Assembly: GCF_038396675.1 (NCBI RefSeq)
Contig: NC_088931.1
Location: forward strand, 46,297,001-46,361,000
Direction of reading: 5' to 3'
Source of the DNA: Hydra vulgaris
Taxonomy: Eukaryota; Cnidaria; Hydrozoa; Anthoathecata; Hydridae
Length of the DNA: 64,000 nucleotides
The notes beneath the pieces are model-generated. The model saw only the letters and a program-made list of their open reading frames with translations. It searched no databases and was not told the origin of the DNA. This document shows, one piece after another, positions 23,851-36,520 of this stretch. A program made the translations under genes and the position numbers. Each line of letters starts with the position of its first letter. Position 1 is the first letter of the stretch.

Positions 23851-25175
23851 ACGGGTGATGCGGAAGTTATCGGACAAAATAAAAACGTCAACAACTTATT
23901 TATAAATAAAAAAACAAACTACTATTATATTTTTTTTAAATAAAGCATTTATCTTTTAATAAAAATATAATATTTTTTATATGAAAAAACACCACCATCT
24001 GCAATTGATCTCAATTTTGCTCTGACGCCTTTCATATGCGACTGTAAAAAGTTTAAATCAATTTCTTGTAGTTTTAGTTTAATGCGATCAATCAAAACTT
24101 GCTCTGTTGAAGCTTGCCAATCTCCCTCGTAAACCTACTGTGCCAAATGTCCCCAAAAATTTTCAATTAGTCGTGCTTGAGGCACATTTGGGGGATTGGA
24201 TTCTTTATCAACGTAATAGACATATTGCTCCATCCAATTTAGAGAATCTTTAGAATAATGAGAACTTGCTAAATCTGGCCAAAATAAATAGTTAAAGTCT
24301 TCATGATACTTGTGAATAAATGGAAGAAGTCGTTTTTCTAAACATTCATTTATATAGATTGATGAATTGATCGCTACAGCCTTGGAAATGCGAAACAATG
24401 GCTCGGACATACCACGGTCAAATATGGCTATCCACATTAATAATTTTTTGGAAATTTCTCTTTTCCTATAAAACGAACACTTTCTGGGCATGTCTTTTTG
24501 TTGTTTGTGTAGTATCCAGAATTTCCAGGCATGTCGTCCCCTGCAAAACAAAAGTATTTTTCGTCATCGATGACTAGAAGCGATTTTGTGTTATAGAGTT
24601 GGTTAACTAGTTTCCTGCTTCCTTTCTTTGCCTTTATTTGTTGTTCTATAGTGTATTTTGGAGTCTTTTCACGTTTTCTATATTAATTATTCTTTTTTTT
24701 TTTAACTGACGACCAACAGTCGATTGATTTACACCGAATTTAATACCTATTTTTCTCTGACTGACCCCTTTTCGATTGTTGACAAGTCTCGTTAATTCGG
24801 CTTTCTTTTCTCTAGTCCAGGATGTCGGACGACCAGGGTGCTTTTTATCAGAAAACGATTGAACAGTTTTAAGTCTTTTTAGGTTATCATATATTGTACT
24901 TCGAGCAAATCCTTCCTTTTCAAAATGATTTACGATTTTTTTTTTTTTATATCAGATTTTTTTACAAAAAACATTTTTAGTCGCTTTCGAAAAGATTCTC
25001 GTTCAGCTGCATTTAACCTCATTTTAAATAATTGTGTTTCAAATAATAAAGTTTACATTTTAACGCATAAAACTACATTTTTTACGCATAAAACCACAAA
25101 AAATTTGAGCATAATAGTTATATTATGCTCAAATAATGAAATTAGGATTTGTCCGATAACTTCCGCATCACCCGT
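23851..25175 (-). mobile_element. Mariner-like transposon
   Basis: Near-perfect inverted ends of 28 bp starting ACGGGTGATGCGGAAG at 23851 and 25175, flanked by TA on both sides, hold a minus-strand transposase gene with frameshifts. It interrupts the DUF7869-like pseudogene, so it arrived later. Confidence 0.92.
23990..25024 (-). pseudogene. Mariner/Tc1-superfamily transposase, DD36E-type spacing (frameshifted)
   Basis: From ATG at about 25024 on the minus strand: MRLNAAERESFRKRLK, a poly-A slip in the KKSDIKKKK region, then IVNHFEKEGFARSTIYDNLKRL (first helix-turn-helix), HPGRPTSWT (a GRPR-like linker), and GVSQRKIGIKFGVNQSTVGRQLKK (second helix-turn-helix). The catalytic part has VIDDEKYF (first D) and, at 24551-24135, KKLLMWIAIFDRGMSEPLF, then WPDLASSHYS (second D) and ARLIENFWGHLAQ (E), with 36 residues between the last two. 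It continues through IDRIKLKLQEIDLNFLQSHMKGVR to about 23990. The 36-residue spacing differs from Tc1 (34) and points to another mariner-superfamily branch. Several frameshifts make it inactive, although the ends look young. Confidence 0.8.
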
Positions 25176-25514
25176 TAGGACAGATAAAAATGCACTAAAA
25201 CATATCTCTATGTGTACATTGCCTAAAATCACATGATAGGAGAAGCTATTTGGCTACTTTGGTTTTTTCAAAATTCTTTTGATGTAGCACTCTTCTTTTA
25301 ACTTTAGTGACATCTATTAATAGAAATCTTGTTTGTCTTAGCTTTTTATATTGTAAAATTTGGAAAAGATATCCACACAGTTAGACTCTCCAAAGTTGTC
25401 CAAACACTTTTTATTGTACCTTAAAAAATAATATCGGAATTAATGTACAATTGATACAAGCTGGAAAAAATTTTTATTAAAATACACAGCATTATTTATA
25501 ATCTTAAACACAGA

Positions 25515-25574
25515 ACAAAATTGCCACAAAATTTGTAGGGATCTATATCCCTACAAATTTTGTGGCAATTTTGT
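25515..25574. repeat. Perfect 27 bp hairpin
   Basis: Arms 25515-25541 and 25548-25574 are exact reverse complements around a 6-base loop TCTATA. Confidence 0.95.
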
Positions 25575-25821
25575 CTATACCAAATCGTGTTAAGAGTTTT
25601 TAACTTTTTAGTACTTTTACCTATGTTATACTGTCAAGTATAAATATAGGCCAAATATAGGCTAAATATAGGTCAAGGTTTAATGTTACAAGGACTTAGC
25701 TATTCAGTGTATGTTAATAATCTGGAAAAAAATCATAATAAAACTTTGGTAATAGAACATTAAACTACTATGCAAGAAAGGTTTAATATGTAAAACCTGT
25801 AAATTATTTACTTTAAAGTCA

Positions 25822-25864
25822 TTTTACTCATCATACCTGTATAAAACAGGTATGATGAGTAAAA
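25822..25864. repeat. Perfect 19 bp hairpin
   Basis: Arms 25822-25840 and 25846-25864 around loop ATAAA. Confidence 0.95.
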
Positions 25865-25978
25865 CATATCTAAGTATTATAGCTGGTTTACACTTAAGGT
25901 TAGGCTAAGTATTTTGAAATATGCTATTCTATAAATTATAGACGTATAAACATATAATATATCTAAACCATTTTAAAC

Positions 25979-26063
25979 ATATGTTTACATGAAATTTGAT
26001 TAATGTTTCAAAATTTCGTAGCATAATATTTTGAAACATTAATCATGTTTCGTGTAAACATAA
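25979..26063. repeat. Imperfect inverted repeat, arms ~35 bp
   Basis: GTTTACATGAAATTTGATTAATG and TTTCAAAAT face their near reverse complement across a short spacer. It is the third hairpin in 550 bp. Confidence 0.85.
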
Positions 26064-26104
26064 GTTTAAAATTATTTAGATATATATCAATGTAAATGTA
26101 TACA

Positions 26105-26109
<5 letters not shown>

Positions 26110-26170
<61 letters not shown>

Positions 26171-26195
26171 TATATACATACTATTCATATATATA

Positions 26196-26268
<73 letters not shown>

Positions 26269-26284
26269 AATATATGTATATAAA

Positions 26285-26379
<95 letters not shown>

Positions 26380-26380
26380 G
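26110..26380. repeat. (TA)n microsatellite block
   Basis: Several TA tracts broken by CTATATACATACT and TTTAAATATATG. The poly-Tyr/Ile frames in it are not genes. Confidence 0.95.
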
Positions 26381-26662
26381 CAGAGCCGTGCTGTGTGCCG
26401 TGGTTCTTAAAAATTTTTTTTCAATATTATTCATTTTTAATGGATTTTATTTCTTAGAAAAAAGTTATACAAAGAAATTATAAATCAATATTCCTAGCCC
26501 TTTTACGATTATAAAATGGCTAGGAACGACAGTATTGTAAATCTTGAAAGTCTTTTCAGTAACATTGTAGAACGTAGATAATTTGCAATTAGTTTGAATT
26601 AGTTTGAATTAGTTTTGAAAATGATTGTTCACATTAAGCAAGGGTAATGGGTATTGTTAAAA

Positions 26663-27097
26663 TTATTCGATATACGCAATCCATACATTTGGATATAATT
26701 CTTCACTTTTAATATTCCTTTCTAAAATAAATTTAGAATTTTCTATAATAGAATAATTATCTTCTACAATATATCTTAAAATAGAAAGTTCTTTTTTGAA
26801 TACCTCCTCTTCAACATCATTTCCTAAGTGTTTGACCAGATTTAAACAATTAGTATTAAATTCATTTGTGTTCATAGTTTTTAGCTTTTTATTATCGATA
26901 AGAAAGCCAAAAATTTGATTTAAAAAATTATACGGTTCAAATCGTTCTTGCAATGAATCTTTTACTTTATCGATTAGTTTATTAAAATAAGATTCTTTAA
27001 ACTTATCTTCAGCCGTTTGATGGTTATACTCATCATCAATTTCAGAAACAAGATCACTAACATCAATATCATCACAGCATTCAATTAGATCAATCAT
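26663..27097 (-). pseudogene. hAT-type transposase fragment
   Basis: A 144-residue open frame ends at TAG/TAA near 26663. It contains the stretch DKFKESYFNKLIDKVKDSL, ERFEPYNFLNQIFGFLIDNK and LKTMNTNEFNTNCLNLVKHL, then ELSILRYIVEDN. This is the pattern of the insertion-rich middle of DUF4371/ZMYM-like hAT transposases (YF ... ID ... L..RF ... FGFL ... L ... C..L...L). An acidic stretch in another frame just upstream (IDIPNEEIEPIDD, near 27110-27150) suggests the gene continued and was frameshifted. The dimerisation C-terminus and the catalytic residues are not found. The open frame itself has no stop, so the fragment may be fairly young or simply lucky. Confidence 0.6.
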
Positions 27098-27149
27098 CGT
27101 CTATTGGCTCAATTTCTTCATTCGGTATATCAATATCGTAATATTTCTC

Positions 27150-28479
27150 ATTTGCTTTATTTTTATGGTCTATATAATAACAATAGTCTGCCAATCTCTT
27201 GAGATTACGAACCCTTGGTTATGACTAAACTAGGTTCTGGTGATTTATCAAGACAATCTTTGTTTCTACTCAATATTTGAGTATCACAAGAAAACCGTTC
27301 AGTGAACTGTGCTATAACATCTATACCTACCGAAGTTTTTGTGCTTCTTTTATAATATGTTCAAAATTGAAGAGCGTTTTTCTAAAAGGTACCAAGCCCA
27401 TTTTTTCTGAAATAAATTTTTTTAATTTTCTAATTATTAGTTAAAAAAGGCATACGGACAGAAAATTGTACATCATAACAATTATCAAATCAAAATTATT
27501 GATATTTTTAATTGATTATAAGTGTTAAAAAAAATCGGTAAAAACACAGTTTAACGCAAAAATTTCAAAACAATTATTTGAAAAAGATTCTGATTTGGAC
27601 TTGTTTTATTGCTGTTCAACTCCTGGACAAGGTCGCAAAAATTAAAAAAAAAAAATGAAAAAAGAGCAGGAAAATCTCAAAAGATATTCATCATTTGGAA
27701 AATTACCAACTATAGCTTGCAAGCACAACGAAAAAGATGTAAAGCATAATGCTTAAGCAACCTGGATATTTTAAGTAAGCTTATTCTATTGCAATATTTA
27801 CTTTTTTTGTAGTTCAAGATTGTTGTTACTAGTAAATTATGAGTTGAAATACATTTTATTTAGATTTTTTCAATTTGGTCTACTAAGTAAAATCATATGT
27901 GAAAGAAGACGATTTTCTTTTAAAATTTGTAAGTGTTAATCTAGTGATAATCAAGGTATTGCACAATACAACGAAAGTAGTTAAAATCAAAGTTTTTGTT
28001 TTAAAACAAAGCTGTGTACAGTATTTGTATAAAATTATTTTTTCAATAAAAGAATAAAACTTAAATGAAAATGATGAACTTGACGTACTTATATTGATAT
28101 TTGGTTATAATTAAGAGCGCTTAGTTAAAAAAAATGATTCAACTGCTTCATCAGGATTGCCTTTTAAACCTTGAGACTGTGAATTTTTTTGACGTCTTCT
28201 GCGCTTAGAGTACAAGTTTTGTTTTGTTTGTTTGTTATGGTTTATAAAAATGGTTAAAGGTACACCTAACACCCAACATCAAGATATTAAAATAGAACAC
28301 AATAGTTATTAAGGCTTAAATAACAGCAATCAATTATCTCTCTGAATTATTATTATTTTGTATAAAAAAAAATGCAATCTTATATTAAATCTTACGTGCA
28401 TTTTATGCTAATTATCGTTTGTATCGATTTAATCAATGTCTTTGCTTGTTTTTGTTTTTTTCTTTCCATATCATATATT
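27150..28479. other. AT-rich DNA, no supported gene
   Basis: Scraps such as KTRQK-rich frames appear but no domain is recognisable. An open frame at 28372-28608 spans a palindrome and is probably chance. Confidence 0.4.
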
Positions 28480-28525
28480 TGTGTTTCCTATAAAAGAAAC
28501 CATGGTTTCTTTTATAGAAAACACA
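28480..28525. repeat. 46 bp palindrome centred on CCATGG
   Basis: Two 23 bp half-sites, reverse complements with one mismatch and no loop. Confidence 0.9.
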
Positions 28526-29333
28526 ATTATATACAGAGAGAAAAATGTCAAGAAAGTTCCTTTTTTGATGCCATAATGACTCACAAACTTTTTCTTTTAA
28601 ATAAGTAACTAACTACTACTTTTTGCAGTATTTTTTCATTAAAGTTCAGAGCAAATATATACAAAATCAATAGTTTAATATACAAACTATGGCGCCCCTA
28701 AGTTCAAATTTACAAATACAATAAATATTTAACATAAACACGATTTAAATAAACAATTAACTCACAAACTTATTCTTTTAACGATTAACTAACTAATACT
28801 TCTTGATTTTTATTTTTTTTTTGAAGTGCTGAGCAAAAATGTACAAAACCAATAGCCTAGCATATAAAACTTGGTGCCCCTACCCAGCTAACACACCAGC
28901 GTTGGGCCAGCGTTGGCCCAATGCTTCTTGTAACGTTGGCCCAACGTTGGCATCCAGCGTTGGGCCGATTCCTTGATGGCCGCCGGGCATACATTGGCCC
29001 GATTACATTGGCCCAATGCAGTTTAGCCAGCATTTATCCGACGATATATTTTATTAGGTTCAGTGAATTATAAACGCTACTTGTAACTAGCACGCAGTTA
29101 GTTAGGTCATTGTTAACATAAAATTTCTTAAATTTGTTTATTTTTAATGTATTAAAAAGATTGCAATTGCAATCGACGTATGATTAAAGCTATTTAAATT
29201 GTTTTAATCAAATGCAAACTGAATTGTGTTTGTTATTTCATTCAAGCTAAATTTATTTTCAAGGTAAAAAACAAAACATATTCAATAAAATGAAATGTAT
29301 ATCAGATAATATTAAAACTGTTATACAATAATC

Positions 29334-29505
29334 TAGACATTATCTTCGCCATTTGCATCACTGCCTTTGTCCCAAAGTTCCGAGTGGCATGCATAATCAA
29401 TCCTCGCACCATCTGACTTTTTTCGGTCGTACAATTTACGAACCCACGACTTCATTTGATCGTTTACTTCCGCTTTTGAAACATCTTTTGCACCTTGTCG
29501 TAAAA
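29334..29505 (-). pseudogene. C-terminal exon of an unidentified element-encoded protein
   Basis: On the minus strand an acceptor (T-rich, ACGACAAG) is followed by an open frame reading GAKDVSKAEVNDQMKSWVRK, LYDRKKSDGARIDYACHSEL and WDKGSDANGEDNV, then TAG near 29334. Base composition is less AT-rich than the surroundings and the residues look constrained. I do not recognise the domain; a helical, charged C-terminus of a protein encoded by the CCCAGC element is the best reading. A second possible exon near 29890-30000 (minus strand, IIYLVLIDGRVVEETVSNIF, then a stop) may belong to the same gene. Confidence 0.4.
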
Positions 29506-30441
29506 AAAATACATTTAAATATTATTAAATAACTTTGTGTTAAAACATTTCAAAAACTTTAGTAGCCCTAAAAAATAGATTAACTACAGTTTAAGAGAAA
29601 TTTGTTGGGCAATCATTAAAAAGACAACAAATGAAACCAATTACATTCTATTTACATTTAAACCAAACTTTATCTATTTTTCGTAAAGCCAACTTGGGTT
29701 TCCTAAAAGTTAAAACCTTAAATAGGGTTACATTCAGTTATAACTTAAGTATAAGTTAAAACTTACATGTGTATAAGTAAATTGTTTTATGTTATAACTG
29801 AATGGCCCTATACAACATAACTATTATCATGTTTAATATTTATTGATCACTAACCATAAACAATAGATTCATGTTTTTCATCCCTTGCTTTGTCCTCCTC
29901 GACCTTCACTGTTTACTTTGTTGATCCACTTCTGTAGCCATCAATTAATAGAAAATGTTGCTCACTGTTTCTTCAACAACTCGTCCATCAATCAAAACAA
30001 GATAAATAATCTGAAAAGTTTAAAAATAAACCCATAAGATCAGATAAAATACTTTATTAAAAGTACACTGAAGCTCTTTCAAGTAGAACCTGCTAAAGAT
30101 GTTATAAAAATGGTATGCAATGGCAAAAATATATTGTCAGTTATTACCACAGCAACATCTGAGGAGCGCAGCGGTGGATTAATGCTTTTATAGCCCTGGA
30201 TCTAGTATTTTTTGGAGGCTTTTTTTATACTCTACAGTGTAATAATGACTACTAAAAAATATGTAACATTTAAAATTTAAAAGCAAAAAATTAATTATTT
30301 ACGTCGAGACATATTAATGTTGATAAACCAGGTGACATTCTTCGCATAGGCAAATTGCTATTCTGTTGTTCACTCACATTACTAACTAAAAGTAAATATA
30401 ACAAACGTTAAAAACTTTGAATGAGTCTTGTTTTGCAGCGA

Positions 30442-30807
<366 letters not shown>

Positions 30808-30905
30808 AGTCTATATATGTAAATATTAAAGATAGTATCTTTATATTATCATGAATAATTATGTATATTTTAAAGAGTGCTCAATACATAAACTAGAGCT
30901 ATATA

Positions 30906-31094
30906 GTATATATTACTTTTACCCGCAGTATCAGGAATTAGCTAAATGCTAATAGTTATAATATTATTTGCTATATATATATATAATATTATTTGGCAAA
31001 TAATATTATATAAAAAATATAAATAGCAAATAATAAATATAAATATTAGCATTTAGCAAATTCCTGATACTGCGGGTAACAGTAATATATACTA
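30906..31094. repeat. Inverted repeat, ~70 bp arms
   Basis: Arms 30906-30975 and about 31023-31094 both carry TACCCGCAGTATCAGGAATT and AGCTAAATGCTAAT (or complements), across a TA-rich centre. Confidence 0.85.
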
Positions 31095-31099
31095 TATAA

Positions 31100-31180
<81 letters not shown>

Positions 31181-31239
31181 TATTATAGTATATATTATAC
31201 CTACATAATAATATATACTATATAATATACATATATACC

Positions 31240-31290
<51 letters not shown>

Positions 31291-31351
31291 TACAACAATT
31301 ATAAATGTATTCGTTAAAATATATATATATATTACATATATACCTATATAG

Positions 31352-31437
<86 letters not shown>
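31095..31437. repeat. (TA)n microsatellite block
   Basis: Three TA tracts; the spacer ATATATACCTATRTR between them is duplicated (31226, 31337). Confidence 0.92.
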
Positions 31438-31440
<3 letters not shown>

Positions 31441-32100
31441 TAATATACTAAAACTTAATCTAAATAGATCATAATATAATCTAAAATTAACAAAATTTTT
31501 TTGATAAAAACAACAGAAATCTTGGTTTAAGATTTAAGATTTATGACGAAACTATTAATATTATAGATATTGTATTGAATCCTTTGTAAGTGTAGCTGCA
31601 CAATTCCTTGCACGCAACGCTCTAATATCTTTGCAGAACACTCAAAAATTACTTTGCTTTTTCTATTAATTTACAACGATGCCATTATAAAAAGCAAACT
31701 ATTTTAAAATGGAGATTGTAATGCTATATATAAATGCTTTGCATGAATAGCTCGATAAGCCGCAAGCGTAGGTTTTTCAAAGTAAGTTGGCCCAACGTAG
31801 AGCCAATGTGATGAAAATCTACGTCAAGTTACATTGCGTTGGCACTACGTTGAGCCAACGTTAGTCATCCAATCCAACGTTAACCCAACGTTGGGCCAAT
31901 TAAGCATGTGTTAGCTGGGATAATATATAAACAACTTAGTACTTGTACACATTATGGACGCCAAAAATTGTATTTAAACTTATTTTTTTAAATCAAAATC
32001 ATGATTTAAAAAAACAAGAAAAAATAAAAAACAACGTCAGCTACATCAACGTGGCGCCCTATGCGACGGCTTAATTCGCATGGCCTTTGCGCCGGCCCTG

Positions 32101-32647
32101 GTCTCCTTAATTTAAATTTGGGCCTAATCCAATTTTCGTATTTTAACATCAAACTTGGCTTGTGAGCAGCAGATTGCTGAGACCTGGTATAAACATTTAA
32201 ATAATAATAATGTAGACTATGTACTTATGCAAATCTTAATTTGTTTTCACAGCAGACCAACAAACACAAAGTTTGAAAAAAATAAATAGTGCTATAAGTA
32301 AATATCTTATGTGTGCTCCTTTAGTTGTATGTATGTGTGAGGTATTTTTAAAGCACAACACGGTTTAAAAAATTAGAAATATAGTTAGTGTCATTAAAAT
32401 ACTGAAGGTTGAGTGAGTGTGTGTCACAAGACTACAAACGCTGCCTAACTTTCCTTTTTTTAAGTAACTAAATTTATTTTTAAAAAAGTAACATTGTTGA
32501 CGTCAACTTTTCTTGACCTTATCCCCCTCGTCAAAAATTTCCAGACTCCCTCCCCCCTCTATTTTGTTGATGTAATTAATGGACAGACCATTTGCTGTTA
32601 ACTTCCGCTAAAAATCAAAAAATAAAAATTGGACAAATCATTATTTC
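32101..32647. other. AT-rich DNA, no gene seen
   Basis: It contains a C-rich patch (TCCCTCCCCCCTC near 32550), of the sort often found in Hydra hAT-like repeats. No frame is supported. Confidence 0.4.
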
Positions 32648-35600
32648 CTGTCACGGTTAGCCTTAACTAAATTTAGGTTTTCTGAATTGTGTCCAAATTA
32701 ATTTCAACGTTTTCTGAAAGAATATATTTTACTGATCACTATGAATAAAGTCCACCAAATCAGAAAACTCCTATTAAGTAATTATGGCATTTTTAAGATT
32801 TACTCGCGCCTTTTTTTCGCGCCTATTTTGCGTTTTACGACCATCTTTAATCCGCCATTTTTTCTGCCACAAGTTTTAATTGCAAAAGACAATTATAGAA
32901 CAAATTTTGCTTAAAAAAATGTTAAGAATCGGTAAATCACGTCCTCAGACTATTTTAGATCATCAAAAGAACAGAGAAAAAGTATGTCTTTCTTGTGGTC
33001 GCTAATGTCATATGAAAATAAACAGCCAAAGCCATATAATTTCTAAATTTCAGAGCTGTTTTTCGGATTATAACATTTGCTGATGATCCATACCCTACTG
33101 GATTGTGTTCAAGGTTGGTATACTAAATGACTTTTAACTAAATAAATATATATAAAAAGTATATATGTCATAAAAGTAAAACCATTCACATAACTGAAAA
33201 ATTGGATACCTTGTTGAACTCAAAGAAATAAGATTTGATAAATGAATCAAATCTCATTTTACTTGGTACTTGCATATCTTTATCTATTTAAGGTGTAGGG
33301 GTATAGTTGAAAAAACAAATGTTGTTGATCTCAGGCAAAAAATTAATTTTGAAATTGACTGGTCAAAGATGACTATCCCTGCTAAAACAATGAATGGGTA
33401 AAATGTTATTTTATTTGTAAATCTGTTGTAAAGAAATATAAAATTACAATTTTTTATATAATTTCAGGAAGCTAAAAACTTGCAGCTGCAAAATAAGTAA
33501 AATCGCAAGAATGCAGGGAAGGATACCCAAGAAAAAATCTGGTATAAAGAGTTTTAAAACGGCAGCTATTTGTCCGCAGTGTAGTTCTTGTCTGACTAAA
33601 GTTAAAAGAGGATTGCATCTTAAATGCAATGCAACAACGCTCAGGTAGAAAATGTTTTTATAACTTTGATTATTTGACTGTGAAAGGTTGTATACCATGT
33701 TCTATAAAAAACAAGTTCGTAAATGTAATTTTTTTTCTTCCGAAATAACACATCAGCTGCATCCGGATATCAAGGTATTCGAAAAACCGTATTAATTTGC
33801 GTTACTAATAGAGAGATAAGTGAAAGAAATGTTAAGAATAATAAATCAAAAATGATAGTTTTAATTTAAAAAAACCTTTGTAAACTTATGAACCTACAAC
33901 CTTTTTAATAATGTAAGTTGTCGAAACCTAATTCATTCAGTCTCCATAGTTTTGTAACTTATTTAGATGTCAAGGAACGAATGGCTTCTCACGTTATTAA
34001 AGAAAAGCTATGTAGTGAAAAAGGTAACACAGTTTTATTAAAGACAGGAGGTAGTAAACTGAAACCATCTATTGGATCTGAGAATACTCCAAAAACAACC
34101 AATTTTACTCACAAAAATCTTCTTTATATTCAGAATTCTCTTTCCTTAAGTAACCATCAAATGATAAAACTTGCTAACATGATAAGGTAAAATCACAATA
34201 CTAATACAAATTTAATTCTGCACAATAAAATGATGCAATATTTGGAGTAAAACTTATTATATAAAAAAAATTAATAATTACAGAGTTGTTGAAAAAAGAC
34301 GAACGCTGTAATTCTAAGACTCAGTTGCTAAAAGTTGCTGTTGATGGGGGAAGTGGTTTTATCAAATTTTGTTTAAATATAGTTAATCTCAATGGAACTT
34401 TTGAAAATTACGGTAAAGTTGAAATAGATTACCTTAAAATAAAACCGGTAACATCTTGCAGGTTATTATATAAAGAAAAAAAATATTCAAAGATTCGTCA
34501 GTAAATGCTTTATTTGTTCTTCTGGTAGCTCCAGAAATCCCAGAAATATATTTAAAAATTAAAATATTATTTGAAAAATTAAATCTTGAAAAATTTGAGC
34601 ACATTGGGGTATGCGACATAAAACTTCTGTCAAATTCTGACAGGTATATCTCCAAGTAGCAGTTCAATTCATCCGTGTTATTTATGTGAGTGAGATAGAA
34701 GAGAAATTTGGAAAAATGCTCCATACAGAACTTTCGAGAGCTGTTAAACAACTATACAAAATTCAAAGAATCTGGCTCAAAACCTAAGTGTGCACAACAT
34801 TTTAAGAATTGTATAAAAACCCTGTATTAGTACATGGTAACCCCTCTGAATTTCATGTAGATAGACTTGTTTTACCGGAGCTTCATATAATGGAGGGAAC
34901 TGTCAACCATGTAATGGATAACATGGAGCGGATTTGGTCGGAAATGAATATAAAGAAGATTTACGAACAGTTGCAAATTATTAAGACTCGTCAGCATAGT
35001 GGGAAATTTAATGGAAATTCTTCTCGAAAAATTCTTAAAAAGTGGAAAGTCTTTAATGATAAGCTGCCAATTAAACTAAAGTATTTTGGTGAATGCTTGT
35101 GGTTGTTAAATTTAGTTGTTAAGTCTTGCTTTGGATCCGGACTTGATGAAAACTTTCAAACTAATATCGAAAATTTAAAGGCCTGCTTTAAAAATTTGAT
35201 GTTGGAACATAGTATTACTTTAACACTAAAATTTCATATCCTGTTCATGTATCTGATTTCTGTAAAACAAAAAAAATGAGTCTTGCAGTTTATTCGGAGC
35301 ATTATTTGCAGGATTATTCGGAGAGAGTATTCACTACCTCTTCAAAACTGCCTCGTGGAACCGGTACAAGGTGTCCGCAAATAAATCTAATTATGGACAT
35401 AATTTAGTAAGGGCATTAAGTTCTAATAATGGAAAACATCTAGTTTCTCTTAGGCATGTTTATCTAAATGTTAATATTTTTTAGTGATTCAATTCAAGAA
35501 GAAATAGTTTTTAATTTTATATTTGTAAATATTTTGATGATTTAAAACATTCCGAATAAGCGATTATCCACTCTTAAACTATGTAATATAACACAATACT

Positions 35601-35858
35601 ATCTGTATTATTCATTTCCAATAAGTTGTCTGTAACATTTACAATAAAAATTTGAATGATAACACGGCGGACCAAAAAATGGCGCAAAATAAAAAGCGCG
35701 AAAAAATCTTAAAAATGCCAATAATTACTTAATAGGAGTTTTCTGATTTGGTGGACTATATACATAGTGATCAGTAAACTATACTCTTTCAGAAAACGAT
35801 GAAATTAATTTGGACACAATTCAGAAAACCTAAATTTAGTTAAGGCAAACTGTGTCAG
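32648..35858 (+). mobile_element. Orphan DNA transposon with ~210 bp inverted repeats (element ii)
   Basis: The left 32648 to about 32860 and right about 35655-35858 are inverted copies sharing GCCTTAACTAAATTTAGG, TTTTCTGAATTGTGTCC, ACTGATCACTATG and CACCAAATCAGAAAACTCC. A multi-exon plus-strand gene remnant lies between. Outer ends CTG(T/A)CAC(G/A)GTT; target duplication unclear. Confidence 0.8.
33460..35485 (+). pseudogene. Orphan zinc-finger gene of element ii (broken)
   Basis: Pieces in order are a zinc-binding exon (33465-33647: GIKSFKTAAICPQCSSCL, then KVKRGLHLKCNAT, followed by a GT donor); an exon at 33936-34187 (ERMASHVIKEKL, GNTVLLKTGGSKL, SNHQMIKLANMIR, then GTAAAA). Next is an exon from about 34283 (LLKVAVDGGSGFIKFCLNIV); a frameshift leads to FKDSSVNALFVLLVAPEIPE and FEHIGVCDIKLL (34487-34655). 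The C-terminal part at 34809-35279 has LVLPELHIMEGTVNHVMDNM, the block KTRQHSGKFNGNSSRKILKK and CLWLLNLVVKSCFGSGLD. It then continues in other frames with FCKTKKMSLAVYSEHY and WNRYKVSANKSNYGHNLVRAL to about 35485. I know this order from multi-copy uncharacterised Hydra proteins; no enzymatic role is established. Stops and frameshifts make it inactive. Confidence 0.7.
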
Positions 35859-36520
35859 TTTGTTTTCACGCAAGCGTAACAACTACAACATCATCAAAAT
35901 TGCATTTCTCCTTTGTTTTTTATGAACAAAGTGAGCATTGTGTTGAATTTTGAGTGAGAAATTCATTCTTTTAAAAGATCATATACAAAGATTTAGTATG
36001 CGTTCTGCTTTGTTTAAAGAAAGAAATATTAGTATTGCAAAATTTTCTGCAACCTTTTAAATTAAGTAAGTGGTATCCATTATTTGTTTTAAAAATTCAA
36101 ATTATATTTTTTCAAACATTTTAACTACTATTAAATTTCATTTTATGTTTTTTTAATTTCAGTTTTTTAAAGATTATTTAAATATTTTTAAACTTGTTTC
36201 TTTTTTTATTATTTTAGAGTAAATTTACAGCAAACAATACGTGAGAAACCTATCGCACAAGATAGTTGTTTGTCGTGAAGGCCATTCATCATATTAATGA
36301 TATTATATCCAGCAATGGTGTGTGTGTCTATAAATATACTTTACTTTGTACGTATTTTATTAACTTTTTTGTACGTACTTTATACTATTATATTTAACAG
36401 TTTGAATAAAGAAAACATGTATGTGTACAAAAAAATTCGAATTATGTATGATACAAATATAATTTGACATATTTCCACAATTTTGAAGAACTTCGTTCAT
36501 TTTAATACGTAGTTTATAAA
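35859..36520. other. AT-rich DNA, no gene seen
   Basis: It lies downstream of DNAJC19 (minus strand). No frame or repeat stands out. Confidence 0.4.

Larger units (their letters stand above)
22750..25420 (-). pseudogene. DUF7869-like protein gene, decayed and split by a mariner element
   Basis: On the minus strand, pieces in order are an N-terminal scrap at about 25180-25420; then, past the mariner insertion, ISEKRLWRIRNLKVIGMTPEDKRGKG and VVSNHIRSFPHKKSHYSGKY (23850-23690). Next come CCASAKN and LLCKCEELNLKLKSPHLDDVTK (about 23570-23480), and an intact stretch at 22967-23224 with GRKGPNEVATFLNVFL, LHLFCDNCSGQNKNQTLSRF and FPMRGHIFLPCDRDFKNT. This order fits what I recall of the domain now called DUF7869, found in many multi-copy invertebrate proteins. 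Function is unknown. The D-x-C-x-G-Q-x-K-N and H-x4-C-D motifs recur in the unrelated-looking gene of the element at 46988-51094. Confidence 0.65.

Noticed and set aside
28372-28608. Open frame of 78 codons with a hydrophobic start
   Set aside because: It runs through a 46 bp palindrome and has no acceptor, polyadenylation signal or recognisable domain; probably chance.
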